Shown piece by piece: positions 24,273 through 34,618 of a stretch of DNA of 64,000 nt. The position numbers and the translations under genes are program-made. The stretch spans positions 32,908 through 96,907 of the forward strand of contig JBAMJV010008503.1 of assembly GCA_037951105.1 (NCBI GenBank), read 5' to 3'. The notes below the pieces were generated by a model. The model was not told where the DNA came from, did no database searches, and saw only the letters and a list, made by a program, of their open reading frames with translations. Position 1 is the first letter of the stretch, and every line of letters starts with the position of its first letter. The stretch comes from Echinarachnius parma. Taxonomy: Eukaryota > Echinodermata > Echinoidea > Clypeasteroida > Echinarachniidae.

Positions 24273-24943
24273 TACCCTATTAGAACATTTGCATGAATGT
24301 ATATACACCTAAATATATAATAAAATAATCAATATAGTACACAAAATGTAACAATGTATCATTTTAGTATGTAACAAAGGAAAACGAAAGGATACTTCAA
24401 ACTACTTTCATAAATTTTGCATAAATTCTAAAAGGTACTCACGACATTGTTTTTTAAATTTGGTGATTGATGTACTGGATTTTATAGAGTCTTCTAGCAT
24501 ATATTGCACTCTTTTACACCAGTATAGCTTATAGAATTTAATGAAGAAGTTAATCGAAATTTTGGTTGATGAAAATGGTGACTTTGCCGTGTGTTATATG
24601 AATGAAGTTTTGAGTTTACAAAAAACATATTACAATATTTTGCTGGTAATAATCTAAAGTGTACACAATACTTATGTATTAAAATATTAAAAGCAATTAA
24701 TTCATATATTGGTAAAAATATGTAACTGTCTAAGAAGAGGTGTGCTAGGGCAACGCCAAGAAGATTTTAAATATAATTCTTACTGCTTTCTTTTGGATGA
24801 TATATATTGTAGTAAGTTGGGTTTTGTATGTATTCCCCCATATAATTACAATAATTTAAATGTGGCACAACAATACTATTATATAACATATATAAAACAT
24901 TACAAGGCAAAGTGAATTTAAGTTTTGTGAGTATGCCAACACT

Positions 24944-25018
24944 TCTCGCAAGAGATTTACAAATTGAGGAAATATGACCACTCCAGTCTCGCAAGAGATT
25001 TACAAATTGAGGAAATAT
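24944..25018. repeat. 43 bp tandem duplication next to a retroposon
   Basis: TCTCGCAAGAG through GACCACTCCAG (24944-24986) is repeated from 24987, and the second copy is cut after AAATAT (25013-25018) by the retroposon. The missing end of copy 2 resumes at 25351. Confidence 0.8.
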
Positions 25019-25350
25019 TTATTTATTTATTTATTTTTTATTTACTCGTTTTATTTCAGTAGGGTAGCTCTGTCAGTGATCGGAGCACTGTTTCTCACAG
25101 AGTTCAACCTACAGCTACTAAAGAGACCGGACGTCATTTCCAGTACACCGCTCTCTGCTGACTAGCGAGCTCCGCTCCGATACATATCGCCCCCGCGAAG
25201 CTTCGGCGGTGGCGACAGTACCGACCGTTGTATATATACCGTATACGAGTGTTACCGGATTTCACCGTTCGGGATACCTTTCTTCTCCTCGCCTTTACGC
25301 CTCGTCAGGACCCAAGTTCCTTCATCCAGGAGTTAAGGTACGTCCCGATT
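25019..25350 (-). mobile_element. Retroposon insertion with (AAAT)n tail
   Basis: On the minus strand the insert ends in an AAATAAATAAATA tail and is flanked by AAATAT on both sides (25013-25018 and 25351-25356), consistent with target-primed insertion. The body is GC-rich relative to its surroundings and non-coding (CCTGACGAGGCGTAAAGG and CTTCGCGGGGGCGATATG blocks). It is either a SINE or a severely 5'-truncated LINE; no Pol III boxes were identified. Confidence 0.65.
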
Positions 25351-25551
25351 AAATATGACCACTCCAGTCTAAATATTCATTAATTAAAACACCAAGGAAC
25401 TTTACATTTTGTAATCGAGATATAATAACATTATCAATATGTAATGCAGGCAAATTAGTGGGTAATTTCCTGCTCCTTGTTCTAAAAATAATGTAGTTGG
25501 TTTTTGTTAGATTAAAGGCCAATTTATTGACCTTGAACCATACAAAACATA

Positions 25552-25794
25552 ACATGCACAATATTTTATTCAAAATGGTTGAAACCAATGAGATTTTAGA
25601 GAGCGCCCTCTTGACTTTTAACAGCTCTTTTTGAATGATAACAGGCTTTTTACTTAGTAAATTTGTAATGTTGTATTCCTTTCGAGCATGGTGGAGTTAT
25701 AACTGTTAGTTTGTAATGTATTGGTGCAGGTTTTGGTTACTGAAATTCAGTTTGACCCAAACTGTACTCTCTTTACCAAAACTCAACTATCCCT
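25552..25794 (+). mobile_element. MITE-A, right half
   Basis: Matches the right half of MITE-A (ATGGTTGAAACCAATGAG, GAGCGCCCTC, TGGTGGAGTTATAAC) and ends ACTCAACTATCCCT before TTAA (25795-25798). The left limit of the 9 kb tandem duplication falls inside it at ~25581. Confidence 0.8.
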
Positions 25795-25798
25795 TTAA

Positions 25799-25864
25799 TG
25801 AAGTTTGAAATATTGGATATTGCTCTTAAATTTGACGGTAAGAGCAGACCTGGTTGTGATGGTG
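25799..25864 (+). mobile_element. Remnant of a LINE RT between two MITEs
   Basis: Encodes FEILDIALKFDGKSRPGCDGV, which fits the KSPGxDGI segment at the start of CR1/Jockey-group RT domains. Both sides are cut at TTAA by MITE-A-type elements. The duplicate is at 35402-35467. Confidence 0.55.
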
Positions 25865-25868
25865 TTAA

Positions 25869-26370
25869 AGGGATAGTTGAGTTTTGGAATAGAGGGCGCT
25901 ACACAAAATATTTGTTTGTGAGATAATCAAAACTGAGTGTCTAATTTGAAAGAGCATACAAATTTAATGACAGAAAAAAATTTATTTGATCAAAATCGGT
26001 CCAGAAATGGCGGACAGATGTTTTTAAATAGTTGTTGATTATCTCTCTATCTAATCACTTTTTCAACAAAACATCACATGCGCACTATTTTATTTAAATG
26101 GTTGAAACCAATGAGTCACTCGATCAATCGAAAGCGTTCATCCCGATGTAATGATCTGTTTTTATACTCTAATTATACAATCAACAATTACTCAATTAAA
26201 CTAGTAATAAACAGTATTATAATCATTGAATATCAGTTTATCGAGGTAATCACCATCAGCAGCGGACCTCACGGATAATATAACTCTCAGGTCGGTTAAA
26301 CGAATAAAATACGTTAGCTTGTTTCTTTGTTCGACATGGTTTTATAAATACACAATTTTCATAACTGTTG
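25869..26370 (+). mobile_element. MITE-A2, left part
   Basis: Starts AGGGATAGTTGAGTTTTGG after TTAA (25865-25868) and follows MITE-A to ATGGTTGAAACCAATGAG (~26116). It then enters an A2-specific body shared with 21290-21540 (opposite strand) and 35720-35975. Right end not defined. Confidence 0.65.
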
Positions 26371-26785
26371 ATTTATTTATGATTAGGAATATGACTATGA
26401 ACCTTTCCCATTGAAACATACTGCATACGTAGCTGTGTGAAATGCGTTAAACTTTATACGAGATGAGACGAACACTCGTTATTGGTAATAAGCGGAGTAG
26501 AAATTTAGATCATCACATTTGCATAATTATGATACCGGCGAGTGAACCACACTAGATGGTCCTCATATATATATACAAGCGAAAAGTTAACTAATATATA
26601 CCACTTTGGTTTCTTCCTATATTTAAATAATTGCAAAGAATAATCATAAATGATACAAAAGAAAGAATAGTAGGCGTATATATATATATTTGTTTAAATG
26701 TAAAATTAACAAGCTAACATGTATGCATGATACCCACAATAATACATACAATAGTCAGTCGAATCTGTTACCGGGGTATTCTATA

Positions 26786-27233
26786 CAGAATGGCCCAGAA
26801 TTAATTACAACGGGACTCTTCAACGATAACGTTAAAGATAGTAGATCAATCAGAATGATATTTCAGGGTATGAAACTATAACTTATTACCTACATCTTGC
26901 AGAAAACCCTATTCGATTTGCTTCAGTGGTCATGGAGATGAGGATATTTTGTCAATCATGTCACGTACGTGTCCCATTTTTTTCATAACGCGTGAACACA
27001 ATGGGCAACGCGTCTCATTATGACTTGTACAAAACCTGGAGGGAAGGGACTTCTGACATGATTGACAAAAGATCCTCATTCTCCACGACCACTGAAGCAA
27101 ATCGAATGGGCTTTATGTAAGATGTAGGTAATAAGTTATAGTTTCATACCCTGAAATATCATTCTGATTGATCTACTATCGTTAAAGTTATCGTTGCAGA
27201 AATTCCCGTTGTAATTAATTCTGGGGCATGTTG
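26786..27233. mobile_element. Foldback MITE-E (448 bp), TA target site
   Basis: Two ~190 bp arms in inverted orientation (CCCAGAATTAATTACAACGG at 26794 against its complement ending ~27227; TTGCTTCAGTGGTCATGGAG against CTCCACGACCACTGAAGC). TA flanks both ends. The arms surround a ~65 bp centre containing GTGAACACAATGGGCAACGC. It would form a long cruciform. In unit 2 most of it is deleted (36107-36193). Confidence 0.75.
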
Positions 27234-27239
27234 TAGTCA

Positions 27240-28090
27240 TTCAACCTGCATAAAATGTTTATTGGTAAAATTAATAGTTTAAATTAATTGAGACGACCTG
27301 CAATATTTCATGTTGATGCAAAACACCTAGACATTGTAATCTCGGCCTTACCCTGCATGTATATACAGCAATTTGCGTTTTATATGTTGCATATTCGTGC
27401 CATAGAACTGAACTTATCATAATACTTATACAACGCTCATGTCTAATTGATGTACTTCTCTCTCCTATTGCCAGTTCTCATTTCCCTTCTATTTCTTTCT
27501 CCTCTTCATTCCTTTTGCCTATTCCCCTTTCCCTCTTAATCTCTTCTACCTTTTACTTAGCTCTCCACTTGCATTTTTTAATGTTCATACTGTGACATAT
27601 ATTCTTTGACAATGTATGTATGTAAATGCTTTTGCCATGTAACGTTGATAATTAGACGTTGTTTTATTATATAAACTATCAATTGTTATTCATTTTGATA
27701 TTGTGAACCCGAAATAATTTTCTATTGAGTTGGACCAATAAAATATATAAATAAATAAAATAATAATAACCAATACAATGTGGTTTGTGAGAACCGCTGG
27801 ATCGAGTTCCAAGTCAGTTTGAAGGATTTTTAAAGGTAAAGGCCAGTTTTGGAAACGCCCCCTCTCAAAAAAATGAAATGGAAGCTCTTATTACCAATAA
27901 TGTGAAAGAATATGTTTGTACTAATATAGGATCATAGGATCATAGGCCAAGAAACCGCCTACTCATTGATATATTGGCAAAATTATAAATTGATCTAGGG
28001 CCGGATAGATATCACCAACGCGGAATCGCTCATTCGCTACGTGTATTACGACCACGAGGTGTACACGAGATGTCGCGCTATACGGGCTTG
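27240..28090 (+). other. Pyrimidine-rich and AT-rich non-coding stretch
   Basis: A CT-rich tract (27440-27540) followed by AT-rich sequence ending in AATAAAATATATAAATAAAT (~27738). This looks like the 3' UTR and tail of a LINE, but no coding part is attached. The TTAA at 27536-27539 is the empty counterpart of the MITE-C insertion in unit 2. Confidence 0.5.
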
Positions 28091-28099
28091 TCCCAAGCT

Positions 28100-28310
28100 T
28101 GTCGATATCTCCCCCAGCGCTAGCGGCGCTGACAGGTCTGAACGGGCGGTGAATTTATGAATTTCACAGGCGGATATTGGATTCCTTCCGATATTTCTGT
28201 ATTTAACGATGCTTAGGTTCGGATTTTACCACACAAGCCCTATTTCAATACATATTCAACAATATTGATCAATATAGATGTATTTGGCTACTTTCCCGAA
28301 ACTGGACTTG
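28100..28310 (+). repeat. Dispersed repeat R2, copy 1
   Basis: The block TTTAACGATGCTTAGGTTCG, followed by ATTTTACCACACAAGCCC and a segment around TTGATCAATAT, recurs in inverted orientation at 45925-46120. The unit 2 copy is at ~37230-37440. No coding signature. Confidence 0.6.
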
Positions 28311-28884
28311 GGCTTTAACAATGATACTAGATTCTTTCAAGAAAGCAATTCTAGAAGGTAGAATACATCCTAGATTTCAGAGTATATAACATTATATTTG
28401 TTCTCTTACCTTTCACTCCACCCTCACTAGTCCCTGTGTCTGGATCCCGTGCCTGGATTATGATAACTTGATCATTTCGGCGATGATGCTTATTACAGAA
28501 AATGTGTCATTTACACAGCAAAACAAAAGTCCTTTAACATAGTTCGCAGTTAATTTGCCACAATTTTGCATGAAATATATTTATTTAAAAAACAAATATC
28601 GAGAATGAATACAAGATGAGGTATATTTATCGAACGTTCCACGCGGGTATGGGGTGAACACACTAGCTACGCGCAACTTTTGTATAGCTCATCAATGAGG
28701 ATGCAAAGGAAGAACTACTCAACTCGAACAGCGAATGAAAGCGAATGTACCATGACATTACGAAGAAACAAATCATAACCAAATTGATATCAATACAGTT
28801 TGGGACGATGTGTTTTTGTATTATTCAAAACCACTTGCTGTGATAAAAAAGGGAACGCAACTCATTTCCGCATATACATATTGA

Positions 28885-29131
28885 CCAATCACAGTCTTCT
28901 GTACTTCGGAACAATGAACTATTCAGCTCTGGTATGAGACACAGTGAAATTTCTCTTTGCCAAACCGTGTCATTGAAACTCAATTTCGCAAACAAAACAG
29001 TGACATATTTATAGCGCTTTCGTGACAAAACAAGTCAACTAGTCATAGTATACATGGTATACATGTGTACGTCGACTTCGCCCATGTTTGCTTCATCTGG
29101 GTAGTAATAATATACCTGGAAACACGCAAAG
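28885..29131 (+). promoter_or_regulatory. Putative promoter of UGT exon A
   Basis: ACCAATCACAG (CCAAT box at 28885-28889), CTTCGGAACAA and a TATTTATAG box (29006-29014), about 118 bp before the ATG, are conserved upstream of copies A, C and D at the same spacing. Each exon having its own promoter fits alternative first exons. Confidence 0.5.
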
Positions 29132-29975
29132 ATGTCTACTCTTTTCTTCGTCGTCGCAACCCTTATCCTCGTCTTGTCGACGAGCTACCCGACTCTTTCG
29201 GCCCGCATTCTGATAACGAGCGGGTCGAACTTCGGCAGTCACTTTTCGGTAATGTCGATGGTCGGCAAGGCGTTGTACGATCACGGCGCTGGTTAGCAGC
29301 GCGCACGAGCACAAAGCCAACGCGGATGATCCTAAATACGCGCACCTCACGTTCGACGTCTTTGTCGCTACCGAGGCACAGGCAACACGGGACTGGCCGG
29401 ACCTCTACGCCAAGTATGTCATCAAGAAAAGGTCTTCCGCCTTCGGGTTTCTCACCAACTGGCTACCACCTGGCGAGCTGCTTAATATGGCTGGCGAGTG
29501 CCGGGACATGTTAGTTCACTTCCACGTCAATGTGCCTCTCGCGTATGATCTCTTCATCGTAGATGCACACAGCCCCTGCTCTGTGTTCCTAGCGGGCCAC
29601 CTCGGCATCCCCTACGTCCTGCTGGTGCCAAGCGGCATCAAGCCGTCGATCGCTCGTCGTCATGGCATCTCGGACACGTCCGCGTACTACCCCGAGATGA
29701 GCACGGGTCTGTCGTATCGCATGACCTTCCTCCAGCGCGTTTCCAACTTGCTCACGGGTCTCCACGACGATGTGGCCGTCTTCTTCGCGTACGATGTCAT
29801 GGGGTTTGTTTACAGCATCAGATACAGCGTGAATGTCTCCGTCAGAAGCCTCGTGCCCAGCGCTCAACTCATCCTCATCAATAGCGACTTCTCCGTCGAC
29901 TTCCCATTTCCTATTTTGCCCAATGTCATCACGGTCGGCGGGCTGACAACGAAACCTTCTGTAGCTTTAAGCAAG
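29132..29975 (+). pseudogene. UGT first exon, copy A (frameshifted)
   Basis: Same exon as copy C: a signal peptide, the SGSNFGSHF motif with the catalytic His (residue 37), the DLFIVDAHSPC motif with the catalytic Asp, and an AAG|GTATGT donor at 29975/29976. A 14 bp deletion at ~29276-29280, between direct TACGA repeats that are still present in copy C, shifts the frame at codon 50. Translation from the ATG ends at TAG 29294-29296 after 54 codons. The rest stays open in another frame (from 29487), so the loss looks recent. Length is 844 nt against 858 in copies C and D. An error in the assembly could mimic this; the base change is otherwise clear. Confidence 0.9.
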
Positions 29976-30237
29976 GTATGTCTTTATTATCATAATTGTT
30001 ATTATTACGTTATACAAAACAAAGTTTGAACAATAATTCAAATGGTAAGACAAGATAACTGACTGCATCAAAGCTCCAACGCTCTACCAACTCCCCACTT
30101 TTGTTGGTGTCCCAAATAAGGTATTAAAATATATGATGGTAATTCGTTTTCTCTCGATGACTTTTCAAAACGTTTATTACAAAGCACCAATGTCTTTTCA
30201 AATGAAGCAAGAAATGAATGAAAACAAAAACGAAGGG

Positions 30238-30310
30238 CATGTTGGCTCTTTGGCAGAGCGTCCGCCTCTTGACCACGAGGCTGTGGATTCAAACCTCTGC
30301 AACCGGGCCG
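30238..30310 (+). repeat. tRNA-derived SINE head
   Basis: A-box-like TGGCAGAGCGT and B-box-like GGATTCAAACC at tRNA spacing, with a D-stem GCTC/GAGC. Relatives lie at 39419-39490 and 45093-45165, each at the same relative place after a UGT exon, so it was present before the UGT exons duplicated. Confidence 0.6.
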
Positions 30311-30809
30311 CAATATAATATTTTGGGGTTCAGATTGTTTTTTTTTAAATCTAACCATAACCCCAACTCTCACCATTATCGTAGCCCTATACCCTCATAC
30401 ACACAAACAGACTCGTTTTTAATAATTGCTACCACATATCATGTCCCGCAAATAATATACTAAAGTACAGGGTACTTTGGGGTAAGAAATCAATTCATGG
30501 CATTTATTAATACACGTGCAACACTCTAAAAATCCAAGATGGCTGTCCCTAACTTGCATATTCATGAATGTTATTATTTCTCTGAGCTTCCAAAAATCGT
30601 TAAAACGTTTCAAAGTTGAATCAGGGTTAAGATTGGTTAATATGAATGAAATATATTTAAAATTAGTTGCGCGGGATTTTGACAACCGTGGAAAATGCAT
30701 ATATTTAGCATAATTATGATTTAAATACTAAAAATTGCCTATGGCATAAAAGCGAGTCTATCCTGACTGGGGAAGGCTAACCAATCAATGTGTGCTTCCT
30801 AGCAGTCAC

Positions 30810-31215
30810 ACCGCCAAACCGAATCCAAACCGACACGAGACCGAATAATTCGGGGTGCTAGCGGGTTGGTGTCGATGTCGTATCGGAATTGTCGGTCTCT
30901 TGTCGGGGTCCAGTTCGGACTCCAAATTTGTGGGAGTGGGTGCTTTTGAGAGTGCTCGAAAGAACCCACTCGGACAAATTATCGGGGTGCTTGCGGGGAC
31001 GTCTCGGCGTCGTGTCGGGGATGGTTCGGGGAATGCGGGGAGGATTCGGAGTGGATTCCATCTGGTGTCGGGGTGAACATTCGGGCTGGGTTCGGTTCTG
31101 ATGCCATTTGGATTCGGCCGAACTGAAACCGCAAGAAAAAAAAAAAGAAAATGGTCTACCCGAATGATGCCCGCAACTCACCGATACCAAACCGAATCAA
31201 GACCGAATAGCCCTC
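30810..31215 (+). repeat. GC-rich repeat of CGG/CCGAA motifs
   Basis: GC-rich island in AT-rich DNA with CCAAACCGAATC and GACCGAATA at both ends in direct orientation. The internal ~135 bp period is marked by TCGGGGTGCTAGCGGG (~30850) and TCGGGGTGCTTGCGGGG (~30982). The + strand has several GGGG runs. Open frames on both strands are compositional. The unit 2 copy has an extra 10 bp (ACGTTCGGGG). Confidence 0.6.
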
Positions 31216-31477
31216 GAGCGATGCGATATTTACCCACTTGAGCACATCCGGTATTTGGAAGAGGGTCGATATTTTGGGCATATGTACCTATAATTTAGTG
31301 TTGGAAAAAATATATCCTCTATTGCTTTGAGCTATTCTATGAATATAATTCTAGTCAAGAAATTTGTTTAGACAATAACTAAAAGCAATAATATGTATCA
31401 ATCCACAAACTTTCGGCAACAGCGTATGTTTATTTGTAAGTGGCATGTTAGAGAGTCGATAATTGTGGGGGTGACTC

Positions 31478-31590
31478 CCCCCCCCCCCTCCCCCCAACAC
31501 CCCGTCGCCCCTGCTACCCCTTCCCCATATTATATCGTGGATTATTTTGTCTGATTTGCATTTGCTATAATTCCCCCCCCCCCCCCCCCT
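31478..31590. repeat. Two polyC tracts
   Basis: C runs at ~31478-31497 and 31573-31589, 80 bp apart. The unit 2 equivalents (~40663-40677, 40754-40769) differ in length, as expected from slippage. Confidence 0.85.
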
Positions 31591-31614
31591 TGCAACACCT
31601 TCACCCATATTATG

Positions 31615-31919
31615 TGATCTGATATGTCCACTGATCAGCTGATATGAATTATGTGTGAACATTCCGCGGTAATGACATGCCATGTGACCGAGTAATGTGC
31701 GAATTGCAACTTGCAATTCCCCTACTCATAACACCAACGTCATTCACAGTTGGAATTCTCCAAAAGAGACTTTGGAAATTTAAACACTTCAATAATACAT
31801 ATTTGCATAACAACATAGGCGTTTTTAAAACCAAAACCTGTTCTTAAATTGGTGATATGAATACAACGAGGTATGTGAGAAACACTCGGAAGTTTCTGGA
31901 CAATGTTACTAGATCCTTT
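31615..31919 (-). mobile_element. Decayed MITE-B
   Basis: The minus strand retains scattered MITE-B blocks (ATCTGATATGTCCACTG; CATGTGACCGAGTAATG; AACACTTCAATAAT on +). The right edge is ACAATGTTACTAGATCCTTT followed by TTAA, into which MITE-A inserted in unit 1 only. Confidence 0.55.
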
Positions 31920-31923
31920 TTAA

Positions 31924-32477
31924 AGGGAAAGTTGAGTTTTGGTAGAGAGGGCGCTAGACTACTTAATTGGTTTGTGAGGTAATGAAAAACTGAGTGTAAA
32001 ATTTGAAAGAGCATAATATTTAAACAATAAAATCATCTTTGTTTGATCAAAATCGGTTCAGAAACGGCTGAAATATCCATAAATATAACAATTTGTAATA
32101 AACCCGGGGCCCCGGGTTTATTAGAGAATTTTGAACCAGCCGTTAAAAATTCAAAAAAATGCTTCCTCTTTTCAAAAAGTTACAAAATAGGTATTTAAAT
32201 AGTTGTTGGTTATTTCTCTATCTAATCACTATTTCAACAAAGCATCACATGCACAATATTTGATTCAAAATGGTTGAAACCGATGAGTGTTTAGAGAGCG
32301 CCCTCTTACGTTTTAACGGCTCTTTTGAATGATAGCATGATCTTTACTACGTCATTTGTAATTTTGTGTTCCTTTCTAGTTATAACTATTAGTTTGTAAT
32401 GTAATGATGCAGGTTTTGGTTACTAAAATTCAGTTTCACTAAAACTGTACTCTCCTTACCAGAACTCAACTATCCCT
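31924..32477 (+). mobile_element. MITE-A, full copy (554 bp), unit-1-specific insertion
   Basis: Starts AGGGAAAGTTGAGTTTTGG after TTAA (31920-31923) and ends ACTCAACTATCCCT before TTAA (32478-32481). Unit 2 has a single TTAA at 41099-41102 with flanks otherwise matching, so this is a filled/empty pair. Confidence 0.9.
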
Positions 32478-32658
32478 TTAAGTAATTTATGAGTCTGGAA
32501 GTTAAGTAGAAACAAGCAAAAACAAGCACTATGCAGATAAAACATTACTGCTATTTAATGACCAGTCTTGTTTATTTCTATCATTATAATATTACATTCA
32601 AACATATAAAGAAACTGACCAGAAATATAACGTGATTAAAAGAGACCAAAGAAAATGA

Positions 32659-32731
32659 GATTCCAACGGGATTCGAACCCGAGACCTACGGATTGCTAGA
32701 CAGGTGCTCTTACCGACTGAGCTATAGAAAC
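32659..32731 (-). tRNA. tRNA-Ala(AGC)-like sequence, probably SINE-derived
   Basis: The minus strand folds roughly as a 73 nt cloverleaf: acceptor GTTTCTA/TGGAATC with one mismatch, D-stem GCTC/GAGC, anticodon loop CTAGCAA (AGC at 32695-32697 on the + complement) and T-loop TTCGAAT on a CGGG/CCCG stem. The anticodon stem pairs poorly. A second copy lies 290 bp away within the same longer repeat (TATAAAGAAACTGACCAG upstream on +), which points to a tRNA-derived SINE rather than a working tRNA gene. Confidence 0.5.
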
Positions 32732-32948
32732 CCCTAGTACGGCGCTCGTTCCTGAAACCCCTTAATTGTCATTGCTCGAGTGGTCAGAAGCTATTATAAA
32801 CCTGACATAAACCCGAAGGATATAAATCAACTTGGGGATATATGCGAGGGATCACCGAAGTGATGCAGCCTTTTTTGAATAATTAATTCAAACATATAAA
32901 GAAACTGACCAGAAATATAGTGTGATTAAAAGAGAGCAAAGAAAATGG

Positions 32949-33021
32949 GATTCCAACGGGATTCGAACCCGATACCTCTGGATTGCTAGACCGGTGCTCT
33001 TACCGACTGAGCTATAGAAAA
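32949..33021 (-). tRNA. tRNA-Ala(AGC)-like sequence, probably SINE-derived (second copy)
   Basis: Same structure as 32659-32731 with a different, also imperfect anticodon stem (CCGGT against TCCAG) and a weaker first acceptor pair. Same flanking repeat, tandem orientation. Confidence 0.45.
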
Positions 33022-33364
33022 CCCTAGTACGGCGCTCGTCCCTAATTATAATATTCAGTGAAATATTCCATAATTTCACTTTCAAAATAAGCAACACAGA
33101 TAGCCAGATCCCTCCAGGTACAATACATATGTTGTTTCATTTAAGTTCAGGATTACTTCATCCTGTATTTTGACAAAGAAAATAATTATAATGAAACATA
33201 AATCGGGAAAAAATCGCACACAATCATTTTTAGTTCAGTTGGGAAATAGAACATGAAACTGATATCGGGGCTTGAATTGAATTGAATAGAGTTGAATAGC
33301 TAAACAAAGATAATCGCATCAATGTGTTTAAAAAGAACAAGCGCTTTGTCGCAAAAACTGACAA

Positions 33365-33905
33365 ACCGTTGATTAATATGTATTTCGGTGATCTGATGTT
33401 TGAAAATGATATGGTAAATGAATGTCATATGACCGAGTAACGAGCGAAAATGCTAATCGAAATTATTCGCTCACTCAATACACCGACTTTGTACAAAGTT
33501 ATTATTATACAGTAGATACTTGTATATCCGAACACTTCAATCAGAAGAGCATTCAACCAAAAGGCGCTAAATCCACTTTTTCAATTTCCGAGGAAAAGAT
33601 GTTTCTTTGTCCCACTTTGTACACGTGTGCCTTTGGGAATATGAAAATTGAACTTTCTATATTTTGATGTTGAGTGAGTTATTTGTCGTAAAATGTGGAT
33701 TCCTAGATAGCTACGTAGATAATACATGTAGATATATCGTTAACTCAATTTTTATGGAAAGTGGATTTAGCGCCTTTTGGAAGTGAGCTCTTCATATCTT
33801 AAACAATGGAAGAGAAAATTTGGAAAACCGAAAGCTGTTTCATGCTTCTATTAGTACTACGAATACAATAAGGTGGGTGGAAACCGCTAGAATTCCAAGT
33901 AAGAA
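33365..33905 (-). mobile_element. MITE-B remnant hosting MITE-D
   Basis: Minus-strand MITE-B blocks (CATATGACCGAGTAACGAGC, GACTTTGTAC, GAACACTTCAATC, then ACGAATACAATAAGGT and CCGCTAGAATTCCAA on +) flank a 250 bp inverted-repeat element. Both MITE-B termini are gone. The same arrangement is in unit 2 at ~42360-42885. Confidence 0.6.
33544..33793. mobile_element. MITE-D (250 bp) nested in MITE-B
   Basis: Outer inverted repeats GAAGAGC/GCTCTTC, then after a variable 6 bp a perfect 23 bp inverted repeat beginning CCAAAAGGCGCTAAATCC. No coding. A related, more diverged copy is at 56056-56405. Confidence 0.75.
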
Positions 33906-34447
33906 AGCAATTCTAGAAAGTAAAGTACATCCTAGATTGAAGAGTCAATCAAATCATTTATTTATAACATTATAACATTTTTCCTCTTACCTTTCATAAG
34001 GTAGCTTGTAGATACGCGGAGCGAGTATTTGTATAATCCACCATCTCTAGTCTCTGTGTCTGGATCCCCGTGTCTGGATTATGATAACTTGCTAACTTTG
34101 ATTTTTTTTTATATCGAGAATGAATACAAGATGAGGAATATGTATCGAACAGGTTCCATGCGGTTATGGGGTGAACACATTAGCTACGCGCTACTTTTGA
34201 ATCGCTCACCCATGATGATGCCGAAAGCAGGTCGAATCAACTCGAATGAAAACGAATTAACAATGCAGATCATGACATTATTAAAAGAAAATAAGATCGT
34301 AACCATAAAAACATCTATGCAGTTTGGCATGATGGTTTTGTTATTATTAGAAGACATTTTGTATTCAAAACCACTGGGTGAGACGAAAAGGAGAGAACGG
34401 AACTGATTTGCGCATGCCTAATACCGTAAATACCATGTACATGTTCA

Positions 34448-34618
34448 CCAATCACATTCTTCTGAACTTCGGAACAACCTACACTTCAGTTTTGCAAACA
34501 AAAAAGTGACAGATTTATCGCGCTGTCGTGACAACAAGTCATGGTGTACATGTGGGCGTCGACTTCGTCCATGTTCGTTTCGTCTGCGTAGTAATAATAG
34601 ACCTGGAAACACGCAAAG
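34448..34618 (+). promoter_or_regulatory. Putative promoter of UGT exon B, shortened
   Basis: CCAAT box at 34448-34452 and CTTCGGAACAA are kept. Relative to copy D, 57 bp is missing between two TTTTG direct repeats (after CTTCAG), so box spacing differs from copies A, C and D. Confidence 0.5.

Larger units (their letters stand above)
24025..25550 (-). mobile_element. LINE-C, CR1/L2-like fragment, interrupted
   Basis: Minus-strand frames give FKVNKLAFNLTKTNYIIFRT and VKFLGVLINEYLDWSGHI (25588-25349), then WSGHISSICKSLARSVGIL (24994-24767): the RT thumb of a LINE-A relative. A 332 bp retroposon (25019-25350) splits it within SGHIS. The 3' UTR contains a decayed form of the LINE hairpin (24133-24170) and ends in an AAATTG/AAATG-rich tail near 24030. 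At its other edge it is cut by a MITE-A fragment near 25550. Confidence 0.75.

Noticed and set aside
30858-31190. 110-codon and similar frames on both strands of the GC-rich island (also 39954-40376)
   Set aside because: Low-complexity Arg/Ser/Pro-rich peptides on both strands of a repeat; frame not conserved between the two units.
29976-34447. Search for UGT C-terminal exons between first exons
   Set aside because: No segment with a UGT signature (HGG, ExxxxGVP, DQ) was recognised by eye; short exons could be missed, so this is stated as absence of evidence.
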